From: Fimbriimonadaceae bacterium
GTDB taxonomy: Bacteria; Armatimonadota; Fimbriimonadia; Fimbriimonadales; Fimbriimonadaceae
Direction of reading: 5' to 3'
Length of the DNA: 64,000 nucleotides
NCBI GenBank assembly: GCA_019638675.1
Contig: JAHBTE010000001.1
Location: 838,605 to 902,604, forward strand
Shown in pieces: positions 43,675 to 52,913 of the stretch (within the stretch, counting starts at the first letter, position 1; each line of letters starts with the position of its first letter). A program made the position numbers and the translations under genes. A model generated the notes under the pieces. That model was not told the origin of the DNA and did not search any database. It saw only the letters and a program-made list of their open reading frames with translations.

Positions 43675-44537
43675 GGGGTTGATGCTTCCTCCTCAGGGGC
43701 TGTGGCTTTTTTGCGCTTTAGACGGCGGCTCCTTGCAGTTTCACGATCTACGATCAGCTCTTTTGTAAGCCGTTTACGAAGGGGTTCTCCTGTCTCAACG
43801 TGGATTAATTCACCCTCAATCGCCAGATGAACTGTGCCTCGTTCTTCACTCACTATTAGAACAACTGCATCGGATTGTTCGCTCATACCGATCCCCGCCC
43901 TGTGCCTCATGTGATATTTATCGCCGATTTGGCTCGATTCACTCATGGGCAGGCGGCAGGCGGCGGCAAGGACTTCATTCCGCCGAACAATCACTGCGCC
44001 ATCGTGGAGAGGGTTGCCTTCGTAGAAAATTGCTCCAAGCAATGGAGCTGTGATATCAGCATGAACCGGTATTCCGTTCTCGGCGATATCGTCAAGCCGA
44101 GTGGTTCGCTCTATGACGATAAGAACCCCGGTTCGGTCAGCAGCCATTTCTTCAGCCGCCTGAGAAATCTGCTCGATGACCGTTTCCTCAGCGGAAGATT
44201 CACCGCCAATCAGCCGTCCCGACCAGAGGCCGAATTTTGCAAACCCATCAATAGCTTGCCTAAGTTCAGGCAAAAACAGGATAACCAGGGCCACTGGGGC
44301 GAGCAATGTTGCTTTGTCAAGAATCCAGTGGAGAGTTCGTAACCCAAGTGTTTCGCTCAGAGCCAGCGCGGCAACAAATACGCCGATTCCAAGAACAACC
44401 CGCCACGCCCGAGTGCCTCGCACAAGCTTGAGCAAGCGGTAAGTCAGGTACGTGACAAGAAGAATGTCTACGACGTTAACTACACCGCGCCAAGATGGTT
44501 CAAAAAGAACCCCGAGTCGGCTCAGAATTTGCTCCAC
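43671..44537 (-). CDS. cdaA: Diadenylate cyclase CdaA
   Basis: 288 aa. Three N-terminal membrane helices (residues 20-105), then the DAC domain with IFYEGNPLHDGAVIVRRNEV, holding the catalytic DGA motif, and KYHMRHRAGIGMSEQSDAVV, holding RHR. It makes c-di-AMP from two ATP. The product commonly controls potassium and osmolyte transport and cell-wall balance. First gene of an operon with cdaR, a GNAT enzyme and a membrane protein. Confidence 0.95.
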   Translation of the reverse strand: MEQILSRLGVLFEPSWRGVVNVVDILLVTYLTYRLLKLVRGTRAWRVVLGIGVFVAALALSETLGLRTLHWILDKATLLAPVALVILFLPELRQAIDGFAKFGLWSGRLIGGESSAEETVIEQISQAAEEMAADRTGVLIVIERTTRLDDIAENGIPVHADITAPLLGAIFYEGNPLHDGAVIVRRNEVLAAACRLPMSESSQIGDKYHMRHRAGIGMSEQSDAVVLIVSEERGTVHLAIEGELIHVETGEPLRKRLTKELIVDRETARSRRLKRKKATAPEEEASTP

Positions 44538-44563
44538 GGGAACGTTTTGCAGTTTAACCCAGT

Positions 44564-45724
44564 TTGGGCCTGAGCGAACCTACTTCATTGCGCCAAAATG
44601 GGCCAGTGGACAGGGAAGAAGGCGAATCTCAACAATCGAAGCGGACGTTAGAGGAACTCCGTGCCGAAATTGATCAAGTTGACCAGCAGTTGATTCAACT
44701 TTTGGAAGATCGTGTTGGGCTGGCGAGGGAAATTGGTGCGGTCAAGGGTTTAGATGACCGTCCATTTTTCACGCCAGAGCGCGAACGTCAAATCTACGAG
44801 AAATTACGCCAATCAGACTCCGACCAATTAAAGCCCGATCAACTTATTTCCATATTTCGCGAAATAATATCTGCCGCGCGGGCGGCGGAACGCCCTTTGC
44901 AGGTCGCTTACTGGGGCCCGGAAGGAACTTTTTCTCATCAAGCGACCATCCAGGTGTTTGGGCGTAGCGTTAAGCACGAACCAGTTGCGAACATTCGTGA
45001 AGTGTTTCTTGCGGTTGAGCGTGGGCAAGCAGACTATGGAGTCGTGCCGATCGAGAATTCGGTAGCCGGGATCGTGCCGGAAACGCTGGATATGTTCCCT
45101 CATACTCCAGTCAAAATTGTTTCCGAGACGTTTTTAGATGTTCACCACCACCTTGGCTCAGTAGCGGAAAAGATTGATCAAATTCAACGAATTTATGCTG
45201 GCCCTCAGCCAGCCGCGCAATGCAGACAATGGATTCATAACCACCTGCCCAACGCAGAAATCGTCGAGATCGTACCAACCGCGATGGCGGCGATTCGGGC
45301 ATCTCAAGATCCCACAGGGGCGGCAATCGTTAATGAAGTCAGCCTTAGCTTATACGGGTTAACAGCGTTGGCCGAACATATCCAGGATAGCGCCAACAAT
45401 CGAACGAGATTTGTAGTACTTGGATTTAATGAACCTGCACCAAGTGGCAACGACAAAACCTCATTGATGTTTAAGTTAAAGAACCGCCGTGGCGAGCTTT
45501 ATCGGGTTCTTGGATGCTTCGTTGAGAACAATGTCAACCTCACGATGATCGAATCTCGCCCTGACCCTCGAAGCACATTCCAATACATGTTCTACGTCGA
45601 TATGGATGGTCATCGCAATGAGCAGCATGTGATGCGGGCGATCAACGATTTACGCAGTGTGGCAATTGAAACCGTTATCCTAGGTAGCTATCCTAGCTAC
45701 GACGAAGGGCTTCAGAGTTTGTAG
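44564..45724 (+). CDS. pheA: Bifunctional chorismate mutase / prephenate dehydratase
   Basis: 386 aa from a TTG; a GTG at 44606 is an alternative start. Residues about 28-105 are an AroQ chorismate mutase (LRAEIDQVDQQLIQLLEDR, IFREIISAARAAE). From 112 is the dehydratase (QVAYWGPEGTFSHQA, VPIENSVAGIVPETLD, NNRTRFVVLGF with the TRF motif), then an ACT domain with GELYRVLGCFVENNVNLTMI ESRP that should bind phenylalanine. Makes phenylpyruvate from chorismate. Its end overlaps the convergent P-loop gene by 32 bases. Confidence 0.95.
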   Translation: MGLSEPTSLRQNGPVDREEGESQQSKRTLEELRAEIDQVDQQLIQLLEDRVGLAREIGAVKGLDDRPFFTPERERQIYEKLRQSDSDQLKPDQLISIFREIISAARAAERPLQVAYWGPEGTFSHQATIQVFGRSVKHEPVANIREVFLAVERGQADYGVVPIENSVAGIVPETLDMFPHTPVKIVSETFLDVHHHLGSVAEKIDQIQRIYAGPQPAAQCRQWIHNHLPNAEIVEIVPTAMAAIRASQDPTGAAIVNEVSLSLYGLTALAEHIQDSANNRTRFVVLGFNEPAPSGNDKTSLMFKLKNRRGELYRVLGCFVENNVNLTMIESRPDPRSTFQYMFYVDMDGHRNEQHVMRAINDLRSVAIETVILGSYPSYDEGLQSL

Positions 45725-46271
45725 TTCCGCGTATCCGGTTCAGCCAAACTTCGGTTTCTCTGGGATGGCGAAACCGGTGGTTGATCTTGCTCTTATCAGG
45801 ATGGGTGAAATACTCCTCGCAGCGTTTATGGTTTTTGCCATGAGTGGTGATCATCCACCACAAAATAGACTGTTTTGTAAAGAACTGTGACCATAACCGC
45901 TCCTGTGAGTGGCCCCACAGCATTTCACGTTTCGCTCCTCGTCGAACTGTTCTTTTCAAAAGTTGCCAGAACACCACCCAGAACGGGTAATCGAGCCAGA
46001 TTAAAGTATCGGTTCTAGGATCAATATGGTGTCGAATGCGGGTGAAGCCGCCGCAGATCACCCACCTTGGTTGGCTTGTCGCCTGGTCAACAAGCTGGGC
46101 AAATTCATCATCTGGGGTCTCTGTCCAGTTGGGACGCCAGAACAAGGCATCAAGCTCAATATGAGGAATTTCTAGAGCAACACTAATGTTATGTGCGAGC
46201 GTCGTCTTACCGCTTCCGGATGTTCCACGAACCGCGATTCGTTCCCCAATAAGCGGCTGAGCTTCACCCAC
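45693..46271 (-). CDS. P-loop kinase of the topology-modulation (FlaR-like) group
   Basis: 192 aa. Walker A GTSGSGKTT at about residues 16-24, then IPHIELDALFWRPNW and PRWVICGGFTRIRH, the same layout as the protein at 4285-4806. The following segment DTLIWLDYPFWVVFWQLLKR and basic LID region also match. Probably a small-molecule kinase of unknown substrate. Lies eight bases after the 437-aa gene on the same strand, so an operon is likely. Confidence 0.7.
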   Translation of the reverse strand: MGEAQPLIGERIAVRGTSGSGKTTLAHNISVALEIPHIELDALFWRPNWTETPDDEFAQLVDQATSQPRWVICGGFTRIRHHIDPRTDTLIWLDYPFWVVFWQLLKRTVRRGAKREMLWGHSQERLWSQFFTKQSILWWMITTHGKNHKRCEEYFTHPDKSKINHRFRHPRETEVWLNRIRGTTNSEALRRS

Positions 46272-46279
46272 AAAGCTCT

Positions 46280-47593
46280 TTATACACCTTCATTTGAGAC
46301 AACACCATCTTTCAGGCGCAAAATAATATCCCCATTGGTCTCGCCATCTTCATCAATTCCATTGCTGCCGCGACCAAAAATCTGGAATCCGCCTTCAATA
46401 ATCACGTAGTTAAATGGATCGCCGGTCATCGGGTCGCTTGTTGAAATCGAAAGCTCGCCCAAACTGCTAGGAAGCTGGTTCGACTTATGAAACTGGACAA
46501 AAAGTTTTCCTGCGACCTTAGCGAGTTTATATCTCACTTCAAGGGCGGCGGCGGAGCGTATGCGGTGTTCGTTCCACTCTGCAATTGCGCTAGGCACAAT
46601 CCGACTGGGAGTTTTTTGCTCCTGAAATCGTTGCACGGCCTCTAAATAAGCTTCGTTAGAGGCAATCGTGTCTGGGTAAACAGCACGGACGGTTCCAATG
46701 GCTCCCATCCAGAATTCAGTCATTCGTACGGCCGCCGCTTTTTGAAACGCCTCTCCTCGAAGCGATAACTTCGCGCCGGCGAAAATCCGGTTTTTGTGCG
46801 AATCTGGTTCTGAAAGAACGACGATTGATCGCATTGCTTCGCCTTCTAGGTTGCGAACAACATTGGGCGCAGTCTTACGATTTTCGATAAAAGTGTTGTA
46901 CTGGCTAACAATTTCTGCCCGGTCACCGTAAAGGAACATGATCTGCTCAGACGCTGTGAGTGACATTGTTTCGAGCAAAGAGTGGAGTGCCAATCCATCC
47001 AGCCCAGAATCTCGGGAAATGTGCTGGCCAAGCTTCCGAATAGAATCCAAGGTTGAAAATGCTTCACTTGCAGTGCCGACTCTTGCCTGACTAATTGCAT
47101 AAGAGCAAGTTAGGCGGCTGACATCAATAATCGTGTGGTAATTAGGTTCAAATGGGGATTCGCAAGAAGCCCAATCCCGTTCAATGTTGCTATCGGATTT
47201 ATTCGCCGCTCGTTTGTATAACTCGATAATGGGCTTGGCAGATAGGACAATTTCAGCAGTTTCGGAGTCTTGGGTTTCCGAGGGCAGAGCATAAGCTCGC
47301 AAGTGGTTTTGAATCTTTGCCCGCTCATCAACATCGATGGCTTGCCATTGTTTATTGAGTTCAATGAGCAAAGGAGCCGCGTCATTGCTTTTGTTCGGCA
47401 AATCAATTCGCAAAAACTCGGCTGGCTCAGTTGGAATCTGTTCGGTCGATGCATCGGCCAGTACTTGCTCGTATCTGTCCGCTGTCATATACAAATCAGA
47501 ATAAAGCCACCCGGCAGACCCTAGCACGGCGACGACTGGCACTGCTAAAGCAGTGTACAGCCCAATCAGCACCCCCCGTCGCGCGAAAATCAT
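46280..47593 (-). CDS. Membrane-anchored protein of unknown function
   Basis: 437 aa. One N-terminal membrane helix (residues 9-30), then a long helical periplasmic region. The C-terminal 60 residues read LGELSISTSDPMTGDPFNYV and GSNGIDEDGETNGDIILRL, a layout I associate with pseudopilin-like C-terminal ends in planctomycete-type proteins, where a beta hairpin is followed by an Asp-rich, calcium-like loop. No enzyme motif is seen. Possibly a surface or secretion accessory protein. Confidence 0.6.
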   Translation of the reverse strand: MIFARRGVLIGLYTALAVPVVAVLGSAGWLYSDLYMTADRYEQVLADASTEQIPTEPAEFLRIDLPNKSNDAAPLLIELNKQWQAIDVDERAKIQNHLRAYALPSETQDSETAEIVLSAKPIIELYKRAANKSDSNIERDWASCESPFEPNYHTIIDVSRLTCSYAISQARVGTASEAFSTLDSIRKLGQHISRDSGLDGLALHSLLETMSLTASEQIMFLYGDRAEIVSQYNTFIENRKTAPNVVRNLEGEAMRSIVVLSEPDSHKNRIFAGAKLSLRGEAFQKAAAVRMTEFWMGAIGTVRAVYPDTIASNEAYLEAVQRFQEQKTPSRIVPSAIAEWNEHRIRSAAALEVRYKLAKVAGKLFVQFHKSNQLPSSLGELSISTSDPMTGDPFNYVIIEGGFQIFGRGSNGIDEDGETNGDIILRLKDGVVSNEGV

Positions 47594-47662
47594 ACGTACC
47601 TTTTTCGCAATTATCGGTACTTATTTTTTGTGTCGTTACACTATTTGTGTGACGAACTTATC

Positions 47663-48121
47663 TTAATTATTGGGGAGAGATTGCGCGCTCACCGAGGTAA
47701 TTCTCCATCTCGGCTCTGGCACGAAAAGCCACTTAAACCCGTTTTCCTTTTTTAGCTCAATATTGACTTCGGGAATCGTATCATTAAAGTCAAGCCCAAG
47801 GTAGTTAACGGTAACCGAGACTGGAGAAACTACACGCGCTGTTTCACCTTCAATCTGCGGGGCTGGATCAAGAATGACGATAACTGGTTTGGCCTGGTGA
47901 ATCATTTTGGAAATATCGTAAGTGCTTGTTGCCTCGCCTCCATAAGTAAATGTTCGGCTGAGGTGATCGAGAACCGGGCTTGGTTTGCCTTCTCTTGCTG
48001 CGGTTGTAGATTCATCCAAGGCCCGCTGGATTAACTCCTTGTCGTTCGGAGCAAAAACGTAGCCACTAACAAGAACGCCGATAAGTGCCAACACTGGCAC
48101 TGCGATGAGAAGTTTTTTCAT
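47663..48121 (-). CDS. Small exported NTF2-like protein
   Basis: 152 aa. N-terminal membrane or signal helix (LLIAVPVLALIGVLVSGYVF), then KELIQRALDESTTAAREGKP and alternating strands (ETARVVSPVSVTVNYLGLDF, WLFVPEPRWRITSVS), the helix-then-sheet pattern of NTF2-like domains. No active-site residues can be named. Similar in plan to the protein at 39926-40558. Confidence 0.55.
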   Translation of the reverse strand: MKKLLIAVPVLALIGVLVSGYVFAPNDKELIQRALDESTTAAREGKPSPVLDHLSRTFTYGGEATSTYDISKMIHQAKPVIVILDPAPQIEGETARVVSPVSVTVNYLGLDFNDTIPEVNIELKKENGFKWLFVPEPRWRITSVSAQSLPNN

Positions 48122-48160
48122 ACCCGTTTGCTTACAAGACGTGAAATTAATTAAAAGCGT

Positions 48161-49075
48161 TTAGGGGGTCACTATCTGGCGGGTCTGATCAACATCAATT
48201 GCCATTTGTGCTTTTAGGTCTTCAATTGAATCGAACCTGGCCTCATCTCGCAATCGAGCATGAAAATCGAGGTTAATGGTTTGCCCATAGAGAGATTCGC
48301 CAGGGTAATCCAAAAGGAACGCTTCTATTGAGCGCGATTCGCCCCCGACGGTCGGTCGTACACCGATGCTGGTCGCCGCTGTGAAACTACCGAACTCTGT
48401 GTGTGCAGTGGCTGCGTAGATTCCGTTCTGGGGAACGATTTGATCAGAAAATCGCGCTAGATTTGCAGTCGGATATCCCAAAGTTCGGCCAAGCTGCTGG
48501 CCCTGAACAACGACCCCCTGCAATTGAAACGGTCGCCCTAAAAGCTGCTTCGCGGCATCAAAATCTGCAGAAATAATGGCCTTACGGATTTCGGAGCTAC
48601 TCACCCTTAAGCCGTGAATCGAAACAGCATCAATGACTTCGCAACTAATGCGTTGCTTCAGCCACTCCCCATTTCCAACCCGGTTGTGACCGAAGGCAAA
48701 ATCGTGCCCCACCACCATTGACTTAGCGTGCAGATGGTTGATCAGGATCTTTTGGAAGAACTGCTCTGCTGGACAGTCGGCAAGCTCCTGGTTGAATTCT
48801 AGAATCACACAAGCGGATGGGCCAAGGGCTTCGATTTGCGCGAGGTTTTGGCGAAGTGTGTTTATGGAGTGCGGTACACGGTCTGGCGCAAGAATTGCCG
48901 CCGGGTGGCGGTCAAAGGTGAGAATTACACTGGCGAGATGCTGAGCCCGGGCAACCTCCACCGTTCGCCGGATCAACGCCTGATGACCAAGGTGAATGCC
49001 ATCGAACGTACCGATGCAAACCACCGCTCCCGGCCATTCTGCGGCTAACAGATCCTCGCCAAAATTCAACAGCAT
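48161..49075 (-). CDS. ribF: Bifunctional riboflavin kinase / FAD synthetase
   Basis: 304 aa from the ATG at 49075; an ATG at 49114 is also in frame and would give 317 aa. The FAD-synthetase half has AVVCIGTFDGIHLGHQALIR with the G-x-F-D-G-x-H-x-G-H nucleotide site, and VVGHDFAFGHNRVGNGEWL. The kinase half has LGRTLGYPTANLARFSDQIV PQNGIYAA, with the PTAN metal motif, and SIEAFLLDYPGESLYGQ. Converts riboflavin to FMN and FAD, a step beyond ribH. Confidence 0.94.
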   Translation of the reverse strand: MLLNFGEDLLAAEWPGAVVCIGTFDGIHLGHQALIRRTVEVARAQHLASVILTFDRHPAAILAPDRVPHSINTLRQNLAQIEALGPSACVILEFNQELADCPAEQFFQKILINHLHAKSMVVGHDFAFGHNRVGNGEWLKQRISCEVIDAVSIHGLRVSSSEIRKAIISADFDAAKQLLGRPFQLQGVVVQGQQLGRTLGYPTANLARFSDQIVPQNGIYAATAHTEFGSFTAATSIGVRPTVGGESRSIEAFLLDYPGESLYGQTINLDFHARLRDEARFDSIEDLKAQMAIDVDQTRQIVTP

Positions 49076-49194
49076 GTCTGCTCTAGATTCTACTGGTTCA
49101 CCGATTTGATTCATCGGGCAATTGAACGGTTGGAACGAATCGCGACACTCATGTGTTAGGCGGAGGAAGGGTCTAACTCCCGCCGGAGACAAAT

Positions 49195-50076
49195 ATGAAG
49201 TTGCTCAGTTGGTCAATGATTGGATTAAGTTTCGTACTAGTAATCGCAGGGTGTAGCGCGCAAGAAGCAGAATATGCCGATTACACGGCAAGTAAGACGG
49301 CTGCTGACTCAGGTTCACCAGCCGAATCAATGGCAGGGTTCCAAGCCCAAAATAGTCAGCCTCGAAATAATCGCCCCGCTGAACCAGTGAAAATGAATCG
49401 CGCCGTGATCCGCGAAGGCAAAATGACGGTTCGAGTCAAGGAGGTTGAGCAAGCCGAACGGGATATCGTCAAGTGGATCAATGGATTAGGCGGATATGTG
49501 GATTCTTCAGCTAGCCAAAACTACGGCGAAGCAAACCCCCAAGTCGTGATGAATCTGCGGATTCCGATAGGACACTTCGATGATGTTATTGACCAGATGG
49601 CTGATCGAGGCAAGATTATTTACAAACAACTTTCATCCGAAGATGTGACAGAACAGTTGATTGATATCGCCGCTCGCCTGAAAACCCTGCGCTTAGAAGA
49701 GGATCGCTACCTCGACCTTATGAAGCAAGCTAAAGGGTTGGAACAGATTTCTTCGGTGCAGTCAAAACTTTCCGAAGTGCGAACCCAAATTGAGCAGATT
49801 GCGGCAAAACAAAAGGCGTTGGGAGAACTCACGGCACTTTCTAAGCTGGAACTCACTATTACTCAAGATGCCGTTACAACCCTTGCGAAAGCGGAAGATA
49901 AGGCTTGGGCGAATCAAGCCTGGGGCGAAGCAACTGCGAGCGCCAGTGCATTCTTCAAATGCGTGGCAACCATGGTGATTTGGCTTGCGGTTTATTCGCC
50001 TGCATTCTTGGTGATTGGTGGGGCTGGGTTCCTTGGCTGGAAGCGGTACAAGAAAACCGATCCAAAGTTGAGTTAA
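49195..50076 (+). CDS. DUF4349 lipoprotein
   Basis: 293 aa. Lipobox VIAGC at the end of the signal peptide, a disordered Ser/Asn/Pro linker (about residues 40-65), then the DUF4349 core IREGKMTVRVKEVEQAERDI, GGYVDSSASQ, MNLRIPIGHFDDVIDQM, a long coiled coil (LEQISSVQSKLSEVRTQIEQ) and a C-terminal membrane helix. Both ends would thus be membrane-associated, as is typical. Function in the family is unknown. Confidence 0.85.
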   Translation: MKLLSWSMIGLSFVLVIAGCSAQEAEYADYTASKTAADSGSPAESMAGFQAQNSQPRNNRPAEPVKMNRAVIREGKMTVRVKEVEQAERDIVKWINGLGGYVDSSASQNYGEANPQVVMNLRIPIGHFDDVIDQMADRGKIIYKQLSSEDVTEQLIDIAARLKTLRLEEDRYLDLMKQAKGLEQISSVQSKLSEVRTQIEQIAAKQKALGELTALSKLELTITQDAVTTLAKAEDKAWANQAWGEATASASAFFKCVATMVIWLAVYSPAFLVIGGAGFLGWKRYKKTDPKLS

Positions 50077-50888
50077 TCAATCGTCCAGGTCATTCCTGTT
50101 TCGCCGACCGTGAACCAGGAATCCTCGACAATTTTGCGCTCGGGCGATTGTCGCCAAAGAGGGTTGGAATGATTCAAATGAATCAAAGTGATTTTGTCGG
50201 AATATTTTCTGAGGTCACGGACGGTATCCCGCACAAACGGATGTGGTACCCGGCTCAAATCACGACCGGGTAATTCGCTCGGATAGAAAAACGTTGCATC
50301 GAGAAGCAGGTGGTCGTTCTTATCGAGAATCGTATAAAAATCACCCGATTCGAGTGGCCAGTAATCAATGTCAGGGCAATAGAACATGGATTTGTTATCA
50401 CCAATAATGTGATAAGCGTAAGTTTGCGTGAACTCGGCTCGGTGAGGAACTACGGTGGGAGCAACTTGGACATCACCAATCTTGGTTAGCGAACCAGCAT
50501 AGATTTTGTGGCAAGCAATATTGTCGTTCAAAATCAGTTGTCGCCACGGTTCGTTTTCAAACAGAAAATCTGCCATGTGGTTACTGCAGTAAACGGGGAG
50601 AAGCTCGGAGTTCATGGCTTCCTTGCCTAAGAACATCAATCCTGTGTAATGACCGATGTGCGCGTGGGTGAGAAATAACCCGGCAAGCTTAAGATGACTG
50701 AGCGGTTGAATCGCTTGTTGAAATTGAGGCGGAGCGTCAATCAGCCAATAGCGATATTCAGCTTCATCAATAATCGCCAGGCAAGCGGCAGCACTGGATG
50801 GCAGTGATTTGTCGGAGCAGTTCACGCATTGGCAACCTGGCTGAGGGAACCCTCCATCCTGAGCAACGCCGAGTAGCCTCACTTGCAT
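50073..50888 (-). CDS. PqqB-like metallo-beta-lactamase-fold hydrolase
   Basis: 271 aa. MQVRLLGVAQDGGFPQPGCQ followed by CVNC gives the Cys-x-Cys-x-x-Cys entry of PqqB-like proteins. LTHAHIGHYTGLMFLGKEAM corresponds to the metal-binding loop, but with Gly where the usual HxHxDH has Asp. Late residues LLLDATFFYPSE and LIHLNHSNPLW complete the site. PqqB hydroxylates a tyrosine during PQQ synthesis. No pqqA, pqqC, pqqD or pqqE gene is in the window, so a stand-alone hydrolase or oxygenase is as likely. Ends four bases into the DUF4349 gene. Confidence 0.75.
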   Translation of the reverse strand: MQVRLLGVAQDGGFPQPGCQCVNCSDKSLPSSAAACLAIIDEAEYRYWLIDAPPQFQQAIQPLSHLKLAGLFLTHAHIGHYTGLMFLGKEAMNSELLPVYCSNHMADFLFENEPWRQLILNDNIACHKIYAGSLTKIGDVQVAPTVVPHRAEFTQTYAYHIIGDNKSMFYCPDIDYWPLESGDFYTILDKNDHLLLDATFFYPSELPGRDLSRVPHPFVRDTVRDLRKYSDKITLIHLNHSNPLWRQSPERKIVEDSWFTVGETGMTWTID

Positions 50889-50953
50889 AAGTCGCGTGAT
50901 TTTACTGGCAAGACTCCGATGAACTTACACTGAATCCCTGCGTTTGGCTGGAT

Positions 50954-51883
50954 ATGGCACTTGCGGCTTGTTTATTGGTACTGGGAATGCCCCCCAAAGT
51001 TGAAACTCGAACCCTGGAGGCAGAGGGCCACACGTGGGAGTACGTGTTTGCAAAACCAACCGCAAAACCCAAGGGTTTGATTATCGCAATGCACGGGGCG
51101 GGAGGTAGCGGCCCGCAGTTCAACGAAAGTGCGCTTTGGGCCGAAAAAGCGACCAAAGCCGGATTTGCCGTGGTATTACCGAGCGGACAGCCTTCGCGAG
51201 CCAACGTCGAACCAAATTTCCGAACCAACCCCCGAACCTGGAATTCTGGTCAACTAAACTCCCGTTCGCCAAGAGCAAGGATCAATGACATGGCTTTTTT
51301 GGACAAGCTGGTGAAGACTTGCTTTAAAGAAACAGGCGAAGTGCCGATTTTCGTAAGCGGTCATTCTAACGGAGCGGGGATGTCTTTTCGAGTGGCTTAT
51401 GAATGGTCTGACCGCGTTGCTGGAATCGGCATTATGAGTGGTTCAATTGCCTTAGACCTTAAACAGAAATCAAAAAAGCAAATCCCCACCTACTGGCTGG
51501 TTGGTGAAAAGGATCCATTAACTCCTTTTGAAGGAGGTACGACTAAGCTTGAAATTTGGGGGGCGCAAAAGGAAAACGAAAGCGTGCTTTCGATGTTGCA
51601 AAAGTGGGCTGACTGGCAGGGCATTACTTCCGAGCCAATGGGAGGAATGGCGCAATTTGGTAACTCAGAACCTTTTGCTAAAGTTGGCTACTGGTACCGA
51701 TCTTCTGAAAAAGGAGATATTTTGATCTTTCTCTATAAAATTTTGGGTCACGGTCACGCTTGGCCGGGAGCTAACAAAAACGAGCTTCCGCAAGCCATCG
51801 TCGGGCCGAACGTTTCTAAGTTGGATGCCACCACTGAGTTCATCAAGTTCTTTGAATCGCAACTCAAAAAACCGTCATCGTAG
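50954..51883 (+). CDS. Secreted alpha/beta hydrolase, PHB-depolymerase / feruloyl-esterase-like
   Basis: 309 aa. A short hydrophobic N-terminus (MALAACLLVLGMPP) probably acts as a signal. The oxyanion motif AMHGAGGSGPQFNESALWAE, GHSNGAGMSF with the catalytic Ser, VGEKDPLTPFEGG with the Asp, and GHGHAWPG with the His match the LpqC-type esterase group. Such enzymes cleave polyesters or feruloyl esters. It stands alone between convergent and divergent neighbours. Confidence 0.8.
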   Translation: MALAACLLVLGMPPKVETRTLEAEGHTWEYVFAKPTAKPKGLIIAMHGAGGSGPQFNESALWAEKATKAGFAVVLPSGQPSRANVEPNFRTNPRTWNSGQLNSRSPRARINDMAFLDKLVKTCFKETGEVPIFVSGHSNGAGMSFRVAYEWSDRVAGIGIMSGSIALDLKQKSKKQIPTYWLVGEKDPLTPFEGGTTKLEIWGAQKENESVLSMLQKWADWQGITSEPMGGMAQFGNSEPFAKVGYWYRSSEKGDILIFLYKILGHGHAWPGANKNELPQAIVGPNVSKLDATTEFIKFFESQLKKPSS

Positions 51884-51943
51884 TCATTCTGGCGTTACCA
51901 TTCTGCGCGGGTCCTTGCCCCGGCGTAGGATAGAATTGAACCG

Positions 51944-52867
51944 ATGGCCCAGCGCCTGCCCGAGTGGCTGACGATCCGACTTCCGCGACCGGACACGATC
52001 AAAGAAGTAGAACAAATGATGCGGGGGAAGAACCTGCATACAGTGTGCGAAAGCGCGCGATGCCCCAACTTGCCCGAATGTTGGAGTAAAAAAACCGCCA
52101 CATTTATGATCCTGGGCGACACCTGCACCCGAAGCTGTGGCTTCTGCGCGATCAAGGTAGGCAAGGGATTAGAACTCGACCCGTTCGAGCCGCTGAATGT
52201 AGCTAAAACCACCAAAGACCTTGGCCTCAAGCACGTTGTCGTTACCAGCGTTGCGCGTGATGACCTGAAGGATGAAGGGGCCGGGCAGTTCGCTAAAACC
52301 ATCAACGCCTTGCACAAAGAACTTCCGCATGTGATCGTGGAAGTCCTCACCCCCGACTTCAAGGGCAAAGAAGAGTGCATCCGCACAGTGTGCGAAGCGC
52401 ATCCAGAGATTTACAACCACAATATCGAAACAGTTGAGCGATTGCACACCATCGTCCGCCCGCAAGCAAAATATTCCCGCACGATGCGGTTGCTAGAAAT
52501 GGTTAAGGAAATCGACCCGACGATCTACACCAAGTCAGGCATCATGCTTGGCCTCGGCGAAACCAAGGATGAAGTCGTCAAAACTCTCCAAGATTTACGC
52601 AACCTTGGGGTTGACGCAATCACGATTGGGCAATACCTGCGCCCAACGATGAAGCACCTTCCGGTTGTCGAGTACATCCACCCGGACGTGTTCAAAGAGT
52701 ACGAAGTGATCGGCGAGGAAATGGGTTTTGCCTTTGTCGCCAGCGGGCCGTTCATCCGCAGTTCGTATAACGCGATCGCGTTTAGCGAAAAGGTGATGGC
52801 CGAGCGTCTTGAGCGCGCGGGCTACGTTGCTCCGGAAGCGACGAACCAGCTTCGGGTTTTGCAGTAG
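51944..52867 (+). CDS. lipA: Lipoyl synthase
   Basis: 307 aa radical SAM enzyme. The auxiliary 4Fe-4S cluster cysteines are in TVCESARCPNLPECWSKK, the radical SAM cluster in GDTCTRSCGFCAIKVG, and the C-terminal SGPFIRSSYNA holds the Arg-Ser-Ser-Tyr motif that ligates the auxiliary cluster. It inserts two sulfurs into protein-bound octanoate. No lipB is adjacent. Followed by a palindrome-rich intergenic stretch. Confidence 0.96.
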   Translation: MAQRLPEWLTIRLPRPDTIKEVEQMMRGKNLHTVCESARCPNLPECWSKKTATFMILGDTCTRSCGFCAIKVGKGLELDPFEPLNVAKTTKDLGLKHVVVTSVARDDLKDEGAGQFAKTINALHKELPHVIVEVLTPDFKGKEECIRTVCEAHPEIYNHNIETVERLHTIVRPQAKYSRTMRLLEMVKEIDPTIYTKSGIMLGLGETKDEVVKTLQDLRNLGVDAITIGQYLRPTMKHLPVVEYIHPDVFKEYEVIGEEMGFAFVASGPFIRSSYNAIAFSEKVMAERLERAGYVAPEATNQLRVLQ

Positions 52868-52913
52868 TTTGGGATCGACCTTTATTCGTCCCTGGAATCA
52901 GTTGGTTTAGCTT

